Shown piece after piece: positions 12,880 to 25,300 of a DNA stretch of 64,000 nucleotides. Source of the DNA: Cryptomeria japonica (taxonomy: Eukaryota > Streptophyta > Pinopsida > Cupressales > Cupressaceae); contig NC_081405.1 of NCBI RefSeq assembly GCF_030272615.1, positions 472,862,008 through 472,926,007 of the forward strand, read 5' to 3'. Each line of letters starts with the position of its first letter. The stretch's first letter is position 1. Made by a program: the position numbers and the translations under genes. The notes beneath the pieces are model-generated. The model did not search any database. It saw nothing but the letters and a program-made list of their open reading frames with translations, and was not told where the DNA came from.

Positions 12880-13630
12880 CCCCCCCTTAAGCATAGCTTA
12901 GGTGGGTGAAAAGATGGGTCCTGACAAATGAGGCCATGTAGGTACCCATGTACATAGAGATCCCCCCCAAAAAAAGAATCCCCCCCCCCCATAAGAGGAT
13001 TATCCCCCCATAAATAGAGAGAGAAAGAATGAAGGACTAAGAAGCCCCTCTTGAAGTAAATGCATGTTGATGGTAGATGCACGAAACTGGATGTAGATGA
13101 TGGTCCACAATCGTCGAACAATGTTCCTCCCTTTAGGAAGAAACAAAACCAAATGTGTATGCATGATATCTTCCCATTCTTGCAAGAAATATCTAGGAAG
13201 AAGATGCAAAACATATGATGTATTTGAACTCTTCTTAGTGGTCTCCATGTTGATGCTGAAAGTTGCAATGATCAAACCAAGTGTTCTAGGCCACACTGCT
13301 GAGAATGATAATCCAGAATCTTCTAGAGACTGATGTAGAACATAATCCAAAGACAAATATACCTCCTCTAAAGGTAAATATGTGTCCTCCAAATGTTGTA
13401 CAAAAGTATCCACACTAATGTCAAATTGTGATGAATGATCATGTGAAGAGTGAACAAGAGGATCCAAAGGTTCCTCCACAACAACTAAAGAAGAATCATC
13501 CTCATCAAAGAGAAGATGTATCCAATCAATAGTATCTCCTAGATCTCCAATATAAGACTATAAATAAGTGTGAAATTCCTGTCAAGAAGTCATCCCACAA
13601 AGCACTATTTGAAAGACTATGAATGTCCTG

Positions 13631-13933
13631 CTACAAAGAATCACTAGAAGCTTTTGAAGAAGCAACACTCAACTCTGAAGAAGCAACAAGCGTAGATGGG
13701 TTATCAACAAACTGATCATCATAGGAGAATATGTCCATACAATATGGGGCAATAGAAGTCTCAACTTCATCCACAAGAGCATGGTTATCCAAGGAAACAT
13801 CACTTTTAGATGAAGATCCAATATCTCCATATAATTGTTTGATAATGGTCCAAGCAGTGAAAGGGCACTCGGTGTGCTCTATGTGATGTAGAGTATCCTC
13901 AGAAATAGTAAGACATATTAGTCCATAGAACAT
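13631..13933 (-). pseudogene. gag-like (UBN2/DUF4219 type) segment
   Basis: A 100-codon stretch in the minus frame contains the helix pattern usual in copia gag: a short hydrophobic ICLTISEDTLHHI followed by AWTIIKQLYGDI, where the Trp in 'AW' and the 'LY' are typical of UBN2. It sits between the primer site and the polypurine tract of the gag-only element. Downstream of it a Ser/Asp-rich stretch replaces the usual zinc knuckle. Fossil. Confidence 0.7.
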
Positions 13934-14825
13934 GTCATTATTGTTAAACCAAGAATTATTTTGTTCATAGTCTCTTGGCTCAGGAACAAGTCTAAGGAGA
14001 TAGGTTAGTAGATCATGCTCAAGACAATGATTCTTTATCCCTTGTTTCTAGGACAAATAGTTCTCTGAAGCTAGCTTGACAAAAAAAGGATGAAAATAGT
14101 TATCAAGAGACATGAATAACCCACCCATGAATGGAACTTTATCTCAGTTCATGACTATACAAAAGACATAAAGACACCCCCCTTTCCACTAGTCTTAGAA
14201 ATCACCCCCACAAATATTACAAGGTTGACACTTTATAATTAGTACGTTTACAAGGCTTTTTATCATATTACAATGCTCCCTAAGGCTCCAATGGCGAAAT
14301 ATAGAAATTTTTAACACAAATAATTTTGATACAAGATCTGAAAAAATTAGCCTTATAGCTACTCAATTCATCTCAATACCTTTCCAACAACTATTAGTTT
14401 TTGAAAAACAGAGTTGTGAGGTGAAAGATATGACATGTTCAAGGGAAAAAAAGAAGGAAGCTAATTCAACCTAAAATATCTGATGAATAAAGGCATAATA
14501 TTTCAATTAGACCTACAATAATGGAAAGTGTTCATTTCCATCTTTCCGTCAAGTATTCGTTTGCAATAATTCGACACCCGAGGCAAAAGTTATGCAACTT
14601 TTAAGAAAGGTTGCTAAATTTGCCTGCTAGAAAAATGGCTTAGTCCCTGTTCAAACTCTATTTTTGAAAAATGTATTAATTTTTTGGGAACATCATCAAA
14701 AACCAAAAAAAAAAATCGATGTTGGAAAGAAAACCCATAAATTATTTTTCCTGAAAAATGAACGAAAGTTGGAACACTAAAGCTGAAATGAATCAGAAAA
14801 AACAATGAGCTATACCAAACAACGC

Positions 14826-14838
14826 GACTCTAATACCA
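14826..14838 (-). promoter_or_regulatory. Primer binding site of the gag-only element
   Basis: TGGTATTAGAGTC on the minus strand, next to the LTR end, matches the 3' end of initiator tRNA-Met (canonical TGGTATCAGAGC) at most positions. Confidence 0.85.
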
Positions 14839-15468
14839 TGTTAGATTCTACAAGAAGCGAGAACCAAGCTAGGATCTAATGTCAGTCGTAGATCACATTC
14901 AACTCCCCAAGCAACAGATGTTCGAAAATCAAAATAGTTGAATGAAGATAATTTTGATATGAGAGAAAAATAGAGACAAAGAAGAGAATTTTGAAAAGAC
15001 TCTCAACGAGCTATCACTGAACTTGTGAAGGTGAGAGTATAGTGTTTATAATATAGAAAAATAATAGCATATACAACCAAGAAGTGCATTAACTCTTATT
15101 CCCCATAAAAAGTGGGAGGTTTTACCTTCCTGGTAAATGGCAAAACATTTGGAATAACCTCCTTACATGAAGACAAAAAAGGAGTTATAAGAGGTGGCAC
15201 ATAAAGCCAAAAGAGGGTGAGAAACCCAACTACCCCATAACCCACTTAGGAAATGACAAAATAGTGGTTATGAGAGGTGGCACAACAAGCCAAAAGAGGG
15301 TGTGTAACTCAACTACCCATGTGAGGTGGAGAGTTACACATGTGGCTAAAGTATTTCTCCACATTTCCTCATATTAACCACTCCTAATAACTTAAGCAAG
15401 CTTAAATAATATGTGCAGGAAAAATAAATACTCCCTAACATAAGGAAAATAAAAAACCTACACTAACA
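14839..15468 (-). repeat. 5' LTR of the gag-only element
   Basis: 630 bp, the same length as its partner at 12250-12879, with the initiator-Met primer site immediately inside it. Confidence 0.92.
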
Positions 15469-15473
15469 CATGT

Positions 15474-16549
15474 AGGGCATTTAGATTTTCCTATTCTTGC
15501 TAGGTTTTGTCTTTGACTTTCTCTTCTTCTTTTTCCTCCTCCATAAATGATACTAGTGATCTTTTAAATTTATTTTGACTTATTTTTCTTAAGTAATGCC
15601 TTTGTAGCTACCTTTATGTGATATTTAACGATGTCTATCTTTTCTATTTGACTTTTTGTAGTGATATATATCAAATGATTTTCTTCTTAATTCAATCTAT
15701 GGTGACCTTCTCTCCAATTTTTCTTCCCCTAAGATCTATCTAGTCCTTTAAAATCTATGAATAAGGTGACCCTATTTTTAACTTGTCTTACTTCCTTGGC
15801 TCAATAATTTCTTCCTTTTTCTTCTCAATTGCTTGTATTGAGTCTAAAGTATAGTTTATGTTCAAAAAAATTAAAATTAAATGGATGAGAAGCACTCAAA
15901 GACCCATAAAGTTGCAAACATCTATGTTTCCTACCACTTCCACAGCAGTTACAAAAAAAGTCTTAATTTAGGTATAAGTAATGAAACATTGACATATCAT
16001 AGTTCTTTGAGTCTCTATATATTGTATTGTTGTATATTTTCTTGTTTTGGATATGATTGTTATTCTTAAAAATCTTTTCAGCAACCTATAGATTTATTAT
16101 GAAGCCAATTTATTCATTTCAAAATAATTATCTTTACTTAGATTTGTCAAACTCTGTTTTCGATTTGACAAGTTTATACATTGAATATTCTTATAAACAC
16201 TTTTTTATGTTATACAATATTAACAAATAAAATTATATTAAAAATTGTACATTCTTTATATTTTTTTAGGATCTTAATTTCCCAGAAAAAGAACTTGAAG
16301 AGGGTTTTAACCACAATATTTGTTGGAGTTTTGACAACAGCAAATTCATTTAACAATATGATTCAAGTTATGCTACATTATTATAATGATTCCTCTTGTA
16401 ATGTTTATGATTCTTCTTCTAATTTTTATGATTTTAAGGTGACACACTCATGTATTAAAGTGGACAAATAGATATCTTACTAATATATAGCAATAAATTG
16501 TTCACTGACTCGTAAGAACTAGTGAAAAAATATGAGTAACAAAATGAAA
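15474..16549. other. AT-rich intergenic DNA
   Basis: No gene is supported. A 96-codon open frame at 16181-16471 is low complexity (Ile/Leu/Asn-rich) and looks like chance. Confidence 0.5.
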
Positions 16550-17282
16550 AGAAATTCCGTATTCAAAGGATTATATTCTACAGGGCCATGAGACTCGAAA
16601 GCAAGCATATAAATTGTTTGAAAGGAATACTTTGTTTAACAGTCTATGGAACTGGAGAAGCCACAGGAATGGCAGTTGTGATGTCCATAGTTGAAGAAGA
16701 AGCAGAAGGAGCAGAAGCAAATTCGAATGATTCAGCTGTTATACTTGAGCGTGCACCATCCCAAACTTCTCTTACCATGCGCCGGGATCCACTTCTGTGA
16801 GCTTGGCACAGCCGAGGCAGGAAAACTCCTTAAACAATATATATGCAATCTTATTATGTGAGCTGTCTTATAGACCCAACAAAAAAAGTCCAGAGAAAAT
16901 GATGAAATTGGCTTACCTTCTCCTGCAGCAAGATTGAAGTAGAGATTAATGATGTTGTGGCAGTTGTTATAGCACTTTGGAGAGCACAATTTGCTGGTGA
17001 ATCTGTACTCCATTAGACCATCACTGGACAATCCTACTACAATTCTCTCAAGCCCGCAGTCGTTCAAACATTCCTCTGTTTCAATCCATTCACTGATCTT
17101 TTCGGCTATGATCTCTGATGTCTGCACAAGGATTTTCAATAAGAAGCACTTCAATCGTGTAATCTCTGAAAAATCTGCAATGCGTTTAAAAATTGGGTTT
17201 TGACATACCAGACACTGGTATCGGGCACCGCCGTCAGTCAAGAAAGATTTCTCAAGAACACAACGTGCTCCTGACGATGAAA
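16550..17282 (-). pseudogene. 5'-truncated second copy of the PAR1 gene
   Basis: On the minus strand, exon 4 (16644-16828), exon 3 (16917-17121, 205 bp as in the first copy) and the 3' part of exon 2 (17209 to about 17282) are intact, with GT...AG introns of 88 and 87 bp and the stop at 16644-16646. Exon 3 is about 84% identical in protein to the first copy, and every cysteine there is kept. Homology continues into the 3' flank (to about 16550), and introns are present, so this is a DNA duplication and not a retrocopy. Homology stops abruptly inside exon 2: the signal peptide, the first two mature cysteines and the promoter are missing. No frameshift or stop was seen in what remains, so the loss may be recent, or a new 5' exon may have been acquired. 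I call it a pseudogene because the family's N-terminal block is gone. Confidence 0.85.
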
Positions 17283-18359
17283 AATTCTGGTATGTTCCTA
17301 CTAATGCTCAGGACAAGAGGAACGCTGATATAAAGGAAAATATCAGGCCTTATTCTCGGAAATGGGAAAAGAGCTTTATGGATATTGTGGCATATTTTAA
17401 TCTTATGAAATCTATGCCAACAATTTATGTATCTTGAAATTATCTTGGAAAATCAAAAAACAAATCGTAAAAATCTGAATTTGCCTATGTTTCTCAAGCA
17501 AACAGTTGTGAAAATTAAGAAATGATTCAAAAACCTAGTTTTAAATTTACAAGTAGCACAGACTTACCAGATTTTTTCTGGTAGCGTAGGCCAATTTAAT
17601 AAAAAAACAATAATAAATCTTCAAAACTGGCAAATACTCAACAAAATCCTTTATGTAAAATTTTAAAAAAAATCTATTGCATGCACCATCACAGATTTAT
17701 AGAAATACCAAAACAGTTTACCTAACTAGATATTGTGTCGCCGGTTAGCACTAGATGAGAGCTCCCAAAGTGTTTTGCCCATAGTGGTATGCGAGGAATT
17801 TTAACAGAGCAAATAAAGCATTGCGTGGAGTGGATAACGCTTTAAAAAAAACAGTATAATAGATAATGATAAAAAAACCATTGCATCCACTGGAAAAAAT
17901 TCAAATGTAACATAAAAAAACACAAAAACGTAGCATCTCCATGATTTGTAAAAAAACAGGCTAAATTTTTTTAAAGAAAAACCAAACATTTTGATCGTAG
18001 ACAGAAAAAAAACAGGGTGAAAGTTTTTGAAAGAAAAATCAAGAATCTCCACAACCGAAAGAAAAGGATTAAAAAACATTAAAAAAAAATTCAAAATAGT
18101 GAATCCCTAAAAATCGTCCCTATAATACAAAATTTAGATAGATAAATAATATTTTTATTTTATTAAATTTAAAAATATATTTTTGAACTTTATAAAAAAT
18201 AAGTTTATTTTGAAAATGAAAAAATATAATATTTTATGATTGGTCCAAAAATAATTTATTAATTAAATCATACATCTAACTATTGAAAAAAAAAAAAATT
18301 AAAAACATAGAAAAAATTTATTGATATAATTGGTGGAAAAGCAATTGAATAATAACCAG
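17283..18359. other. Intergenic DNA beyond the PAR1 truncation point
   Basis: A plus-strand open stretch of 50 codons (17285-17437, starting FWYVPTNAQDKRNADIKE) begins at the breakpoint; I do not recognise it. The remainder (17440-18359) is A-rich with runs of A or T and no supported gene. Confidence 0.4.
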
Positions 18360-18515
18360 TTAATGGAAATTGGATGCAATTTCAATTGTTGAATGTTCAT
18401 CACTTTCATTAGGTGCATTAGATGGCGTACCTTCACGTAATCTCCTCATACGCTCCCTTTGTCTTTCCTTTGTTGCCTCTCTTGTTCTTTCCCATTGTCC
18501 TACACATAACATCAT
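18360..18515 (-). CDS. Short basic exon-like ORF, unknown
   Basis: A 51-codon minus-strand frame encodes a strongly basic and acidic helix (QWERTREATKERQRERM), then an Asn/Ser/Glu-rich tail and a stop. A TGTGTAG|G acceptor-like site falls at about 18499, so it could be the last exon of something longer. The composition is unlike the surrounding A/T-rich DNA. It could be the C-terminal end of a DNA-transposon protein or a host gene relic; there is no recognisable domain. Confidence 0.25.
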   Translation of the reverse strand: MMLCVGQWERTREATKERQRERMRRLREGTPSNAPNESDEHSTIEIASNFH

Positions 18516-18550
18516 GATGACAATCCACAATCAAATAGCAAAAAAACAAC

Positions 18551-18755
18551 AAATGATCATCATTTTGTTATAATCTAAAGTAACAATAATAAAATAACTT
18601 CAAAAAAAACCAAAATACAAGACAAATCAATCATGATCAAAGCAAAAAACCAATAAATGATCATCATTTTGTTATAATCTAAAGTAACAATGATAAAATA
18701 ACTTCAAAAACAATCCAATATACAAGACAAACCAATCATTTCAAAGCAAAAGTGA
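18551..18755. repeat. 104-bp tandem duplication
   Basis: The phrase AAATGATCATCATTTTG starts at 18551 and again at 18655, and the following 100 bp stay alignable with a few differences. Part of a third, more decayed unit may precede it. Confidence 0.75.
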
Positions 18756-18880
18756 CAAAAAAAAAAGGAAAACCTTATTGTTACTGCCCTAGAAAATCAT
18801 GTGCAAAAGCAGTGGGGCCTTCAAACAACTTGCAATGCTAGTTTTTAGGCCGTTGGGACTAAAATATATTAATATTTTCT

Positions 18881-18950
18881 CATAACCCATACGGGTTATG
18901 GAACCTTTAATGTGAAAGTTCACAATTTCTCATAACCCGTATGGGTTATG
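18881..18950. repeat. Palindrome-cored satellite, left block
   Basis: CATAACCCATACGGGTTATG at 18881-18900 and its reverse complement CATAACCCGTATGGGTTATG at 18931-18950 are 50 bp apart. Each has perfect 8-base inverted arms around four bases. The same core recurs at 41317-41434, on the other side of the nested retroelements. Confidence 0.85.
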
Positions 18951-18962
18951 TAGAACTAGGAA

Positions 18963-18967
18963 AAGGA

Positions 18968-19010
<43 letters not shown>

Positions 19011-19300
19011 GGGGGGGGGGGGGGGAGAGAGAGAGAGGGATAGAGAGGTAGATTGGGAAAAGGAGAGAGGGAGAGGGAGAGATTGGGAGATTGGGAAAAG
19101 GAGAGGGAGAGGGAGAGAGGGAGAGAGAGAGGGGGAGCGGGAGGGGGTAAGAGAGAGAATAGGGGATACAAAGAGAGGGATAGAATAGGATAAGGGGGGA
19201 GAGAGAGAGAGAGAGAGAGAGAGAGTAGGATAAGGAGAGGGATGGATGGAGAGGGGGAGAGAGGGAGATTAGGAAAAGGAGAGGGGGAGAGGGAGAGTGA
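18963..19300. repeat. (GA)n / GGGAGA simple-sequence tract, left part
   Basis: GA-dinucleotide runs, a run of about 16 G at 19011-19026, and GGGAGAGATTGGGAAAAGGA-type higher-order units. It ends exactly where the chromovirus LTR begins and resumes at 40351. Confidence 0.9.
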
Positions 19301-20813
19301 TGCAGAGACCTCCTTGTATCCTGCCAAACACTCCAAGATGTATGACACTGACCCCTCAAAACAACGATAGCATCATATCAAGGCAAGGCTCTACAACATT
19401 AGTTCAACATCTCACAATCTCCAAGACTCATACTTACTCAAATAGGGTAATTTGCTCCATCATGCACCATGAAGCCTCTGAGGGTTCCTGACCATTACCA
19501 CACCTATTTTGGGTCAGACAAGACTCACATGGACCATATCAAACACTGGTTTTAAGGGTTCAACACCATATCTTATAGCACCTTCAAAATTAAGCCTATT
19601 TGCTAGTAGCCCTTTGAAACGGGTAAAGGGACCTTAAGTCCAAACTTTCCCAAACACCCTGGCAAACAAATCACGGATTCAAATACCCTTTTTTTGTCTT
19701 ACACAATTCTGCAAAAGGAAAGGTCGAGGTCTGACAAACAAAGGCTTGAACCCGATGAAGGTCAATTGTTCTAAAGGGCTAATTAGGCCTCCATCTGTGA
19801 AGCAACTATATCCCAATGAACAAACCATACAAGAAAAACCCCATGAGAATGTGGAGAACCATAAACCATCATGGATTCCAGGGTTACATGCCTAGAATCA
19901 TCGTCATTTGCCTTCTAGGGTAGCTTTATTGTTTAAGGACTAGGTAGCCACATAGAGATGTCTACCTAGGGCCTGATCAGACACACACCTCCCTTGCTCC
20001 TCCTGCAAAATGCTTTTGGAATCTTATAATAAATAGGCCATACTTGCATTTCACCAAATCCCATGAGTTTCAAATGGATAAATTGTAAGTTATGGCCATG
20101 GAGAAACAAAACCCTAGGTAAACCCTGGTTTTTCTGGTACCTAAAACAAAATTGGAATAACAGGAGAAAAACATCCAGTCTGAACCTCAAACCAAAACCA
20201 AATAAAAGGTAATTCACCACTCTGACAAAATCACATCATTGGGGATTGATCCCAATCCGTACAATGACGTACCCCAGGCCAAAACTCCAGAATTGCAAGA
20301 AAAACTCAAAATTTCATTAGTTTGCAGTCATCAAAACATTCCTCCATACAATATAATGATGGGAATTGGATCCTCAAGGTGTATATACCTCTCCACAACT
20401 TATCTCAACCAAAACAAGAGGTTAGAGCCATTGGAGGAGTTCAAACAAACAAAAATTCAAAAATTGCATAAAAGTTGCTAATGACAACTTTTGACAACTT
20501 TTGACAAAGTTGTCAAAATGTCATTCCTCGCCTCCTAATGCCTTTGGTTAAGAATAACCCCTCCTAAAACACCATATAAGCACTAAAACCACTAGGATGA
20601 CTATTTCCTACACACACTTGATCCCCTTTTGTCCAAAAGTCCTAATTGGCTTATCAAGATGCCAAAATAGGAGTTTGGCTCACAAGATGGGGTCTTTTAT
20701 TACAAACACACAATGCATGATTGAAACACATGTAAAACATCCTAAAGACATGTTTTATGCCTTATCCCTCCTCCTCTGAGCCTGATTGATCAACTTGAAG
20801 GGTTGCTCCTGCA
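19301..20813 (-). repeat. 3' LTR of the chromovirus
   Basis: 1513 bp, starting TGCAGAGACC and ending CTCCTGCA, and aligned along its full length with 38838-40350. The purine-rich tract at 20814-20825 lies just inside. Confidence 0.88.
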
Positions 20814-20898
20814 CCATACTCCCCGGAAGAAGAAATCTCAAGTCCACTTGAGATGAGAGCCTGCAGGTCTGCACCATGGTCTTTGATCTGTTGTTTTG

Positions 20899-21351
20899 TC
20901 ATTTAAACTGCTTTAGAATTAGGTTGTCCCTTCCAAGCCACCAAATACTCCATATAAGCTTTTTTCCTTGTTCTCTTTGCAACCATGGGTCTAAAACCTT
21001 ATGCAACTTTGGTGGTTCATGTTTGGGAATGTCATCATCTGTCATAACGTGAATTGTTTCTTCTCCTGCATCAACACTACATTTGTAAAGAGTTAAGTCA
21101 CATACATTAAAGATAGGTGATAAACCAAGATCGGGGGAGAGTTGAAGTTTATAAGCATTTTGGCCACATTTTTTCAAGATTTGACAAGGTCTAATCTTTC
21201 TTTGCATAAGCTTTGTATATTTGGCTTTTGGAATTCTTTCCTTCTTAAAGTGAACCCACACCAAGTCTTCCACATCAAACTGGACATCCCTCTTCTTCTT
21301 GTCAGCATGAGCTTTATATCTTTCTACAGATTGTTGAAGGTGAGATTTAAC
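20899..21351 (-). pseudogene. Chromovirus integrase C-terminal region with chromodomain trace
   Basis: The frame carries the basic helix VERYKAHADKKKRDVQF, the GPY-like phrase KIRPCQILKKCGQNAYKLQL, a linker (DDDIPKHEPPKLHKVLD) and a decayed chromodomain-like end. It is separated from the integrase core by the nested Tork-like element and continues beyond it at 27369. Fossil. Confidence 0.8.
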
Positions 21352-22246
21352 TGTAAGGAAGTTAAGTAGCGGAAACAACTTCCTACACTAACCTTGAGAG
21401 GAGGGTAATGCAAAACTTTTTTAGATCATTACAACAGTTACAGAAAATAGAAATAGATATAATAACATTCATACCACAACACAATGATTTACGTGGGGAA
21501 AACCCTTTCGGGAGAAAAACCCCACCCTCCAAAAGCAGCTCAATATTTTATTCAGCAATCAAAAACAGATTACAACATACTTGCAGAGCAAGCTCTTCGC
21601 AGGAGTACCACTAATCAGAGATTCAGAGGCAACTCAATAGCCATGAGACTCTTACACACAACCTCTTTCTCTCACACCTCATAAATAGGAGATACAATAC
21701 AAGAAACCGTCAAACGGTATTACAAAACCATGGGCTAAAACCACCCAATAAGGTGTAGCCGACCTTATCTCCCTTCTAGACGCCCTATGACATGTTAAAG
21801 CACACATCAACATGTGTCGCTTCCTTTTTACAGCTCATTTATGTATTCGATACAAATTATTTTTCCTATTTCAAGAGTACAAACTTCCGGAGGCCATAAC
21901 TTGAGAACCGGGTGTCCGATTGACGAACCGTTTGAAGCGTCGGAAAGCTCGCGAAGTGCTCTATCACCTCGTAACCTGCTTCACCGGTTACGGCCACTTT
22001 TTAGGGCGTTTCGGAGCCTCTAAAGTCACCAAAATTAAGTTTAAATATTTTATTGCACCCCTCCAAGATGAAAACTTTAATATCTTCAAAACTAGCTATG
22101 ACCTTGTGACGCAACTTTATCGGAATGCTTATCTAGCCAACCAGAAGCTTCAGGGAGAGTTTCGCACCATTTCGTGCTCAAATGAAAACTTACTATAAAT
22201 AGTAACCTCGCATAAATGCAAGGTTGAGACACCATTTTTCTCAACA
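21352..22246 (-). repeat. 3' LTR of the Tork-like element
   Basis: 895 bp, TGTAAGGAAG...CTCAACA on the plus strand. About 98.7% identical to its partner by eye. Confidence 0.95.
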
Positions 22247-22302
22247 AATCTCCCACTTGTCGAACACCTTGCAAGAGCAGAAGGGAATGTCAACACAATG
22301 AA

Positions 22303-25300
22303 TCAATTGCTAGGGGCCATAAGGCCCATAGACTCTGAACACCATCTGAACTTCTCTGTGCTCACAGCCTTAGTTAAAGCATCTGCAACATTCATCAAAG
22401 TTTCCACCTTAACCAGCTTCACCCTACCATCTTCGACCATATCTCTAACAAAATGATACTGAACATCAATATGTTTGGTCCGGGCATGAAATGTCGGGTT
22501 CTTAGCTAGGCTAATTGCACTCTGACTGTCACAGTAAACTGTCATTGTACCTTGTTTTATTCCAATATCCGAACACAGTCTCTTAAGCCAAATGGCCTCT
22601 TTACAAGCATGAGTAGCTGCCATATACTCTGCTTCAGTAGTGGATAGAGCAACCACAGCCTGTCGCTTACTCATCCAACTAATTGCACCACCAAACAAAG
22701 TAAACACATAAGCACTGGTGGATCTTCTGCTATCAATATCACCTGCCCAATCTGAATCCACATAACCATGGATATCAAGGGAAGTCATGTCTCCAACTGA
22801 ATTACCATGATAACACAAAGAATACTCTGAAGTACCCTTCAAATATCTGAAGACTCTTTTGACTGCATCCCAATGAACTCTACCAGGATTAGACATATAT
22901 CTAGAAAGTACTCCCACTGCTTGGGCAATATCTGGTCTAGTACAGACCATAGCATACATCAAGCTTCCAACCGCACTCTGGTAAGGCACTCTGCTCATGT
23001 CTTCCATCTCCAATGGGGATGTAGGACAATCTAAAACAGATAGTTTCATTCCAACTGTAAAAGGAACACTCAATGGTCTACAATTCTGCATGTTGAACCT
23101 CTGTAACACTGAATTCACATACTTACTCTGGCCTAGCCATAGCTTTCTGTTTACCCTATCTCTTCTAATTTCCATCTCAAGAATGTGCTTTGCTGCACCA
23201 AGATCTTTCATTTCAAATTTAGCATCGAGCTGAGACTTCAGTTCTGAAATCATACCTTTCCCTTTACCAATGAATAACATATCATCAACATACAATGCAA
23301 TGAATAAGAAATGATCACCATCAGATTTATAATAAACATAGTGATCTGATTTAGAACGTTCAAATCCCAAACTCAACACATATGTATCAAATTTTTGGTA
23401 CCACATCCTAGGACTTTGTTTGAGGCCATACAAAGATTTCTTCAATTTACAGACCAAATTACTTTTGCCTTTCACCACATAGTGCTCTGGCTGTGTCATA
23501 TAAATATCTTCCTCCAAATCACCATGAAGGAAAGCAGTTTTCACATCCATTTGCTCAACCTCTAAATCATAAGCAGTAGCAATAGAAAGCAAAAATCTAA
23601 TGGACGTCATTTTTGCAACAGGAGAAAATATCTCACCGTAATCAACACCCTCAACCTGAGAGTAGCCTTTTGCAACCAACCTTGCTTTATACTTCTCAAT
23701 GCTTCCATCTGAACCAATCTTTTTCTTGAACACCCATTTACAACCAACAGGTTTTCGTCCTTCAGGCAATGGTACAAGATCCCATGTATCATTCTTTTTC
23801 AAAGCTGCCATTTCTTCCTCCATAGCAATCTTCCAGGATTCTGCATCATTCATACCTAATGCCTCTTCTACAGATTTCGGTTCATCCACACTAGTATTCA
23901 GAGCAAAAATACATCTCCATTCATTAGGTGAATACCTTTCAGGTGGTTGTCTATGTCTTGTAGACCTTCGAACAAGCTGAGTTGGAGGTTCTTCCTCCTC
24001 TTCTGAAGATTTAGAGCTAGACGAGCTCTCCTCAAATTCTTGCCTATCTAGGGGTCTCGATTCAACTCTTTCAGGTGTAGAAGGAAGTTGAATCACATCT
24101 TCCTTTTTAGTCTGTTCTGGCTGCAATGTAACAGAAGGAGACTTAATTTCTCTAAAAATAACACTTCTACTGTGAATTACCTTTTGTGCAACAGGGTCCC
24201 AAAGCTTGTATCCTTTCACACCATAACTATACCCGATGAAGATACATTTCACAGCCTTGTTCTCCAACTTTGTTCGCTTCTCCTTTGGCACATGTGCATA
24301 TGCCTCGCAACCAAAAACTCTAAGATGTCTCAATGAAGGCTTGTGACCTGACCATGCTTCCATAGGCGTTTTATCAACAAGAGCTGATGTAGGAGACCTG
24401 TTAATCAGGTAGCAAGCAGTGGCAACAGCTTCAGCCCAAAACTTTTGTTCGAGACCAGCACCACTCAACATACTCCTAGCCTTCTCCATCAGTGTCCTGT
24501 TCATTCTTTCTGCAACTCCATTCTGCTGTGGAGAATACGGAGTTGTCTTCTGCCTGTTAATTCCACAGTCTTTACAGAATCTATCAAAATCATTAGAGCA
24601 AAACTCACCGCCATTATCAGTTCTCAAACATTTTATTTTCTTTCCAGTCTGCAACTCAACCATTGCTTTAAATTCTTTAAAACGACTAAAAACTTCAGAT
24701 TTACTCTTTAGAAAATATACCCATGTCCTTCTACTAAAATCATCAATAAATGAAACATAATATGTGGATTTTCCAATCGAAGAGACATCTACTGGACCAA
24801 ACACATCAGAATGGATAAGATCCAAAACACCACAAGTTTTATGAGAACTCGAGTAAAATTGAACGCGGTTTTGTTTTCCATAAATGCAATGCTCACAGAA
24901 ATCAAAGTCAAGATTACAATCATTCAAACCTTCAACAAGATTTTTATTTTTCAAGGTCCTTAGACCCTTTTCTCCAATGTGGCCAAGTCTCTGGTGCCAT
25001 AACATAGTCTTCTCTGCAGGTAACTTTGCTTCAGACGAAAGAGCACCCTTAAGTACCCAAAAACCATTTCCATCTGCTGAAGGTGAAACCTTCAGATCTT
25101 CCAGTGAAGTATCCATAGATCTACTTTTTACAGAAGTGCTATTACACTCAACAGTGTATGCTTCAAGCTTATACAAAGTGCCAAACCTGACACCTCTAGC
25201 AACTACCATAGCACCCTTAATCATCTTACATCCTGTTTCAGAAAAGACTACCTGCACACCCACATCTATCAGTTTGCTCACAGATAACAGGTTTCGTTTT

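Larger units (their letters stand above)
12245..15473 (-). mobile_element. Non-autonomous gag-only copia-type LTR retrotransposon
   Basis: The ends are unusually clear. Two direct repeats of exactly 630 bp (12250-12879 and 14839-15468) start TGTTAGATT and end ACTAACA on the plus strand, and both outer flanks carry CATGT (12245-12249, 15469-15473) as a target duplication. The element reads on the minus strand: the primer site TGGTATTAGAGTC (initiator tRNA-Met type) lies beside the right LTR, and a purine tract (CTTAAGGGGGGG, 12880-12891) lies beside the left one. The 1.96-kb interior holds a gag-like segment (13631-13933 and just upstream, with TISEDTLHHI and AWTIIKQLYGDI) but no protease, integrase or reverse transcriptase. 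By eye the LTRs differ at about 8% of positions, so it is old. Its gag carries a few breaks. Confidence 0.9.

Noticed and set aside
18881-18950. Interstitial telomere repeat
   Set aside because: The GGGTTATG arms look telomere-like but are not TTTAGGG arrays; the unit is a 49/50-bp palindrome-cored repeat.
18946-19359. Open frames of 130-140 codons made of Ser, Leu and Pro on the minus strand
   Set aside because: They are direct products of the (GA)n simple repeat, not genes. The same applies to 40351-41058.
21408-22198. Several 60-90 codon plus-strand frames, repeated almost identically at 26530-27320
   Set aside because: They lie within the two LTRs of the Tork-like element; duplication comes from the LTR pair and none resembles a protein.
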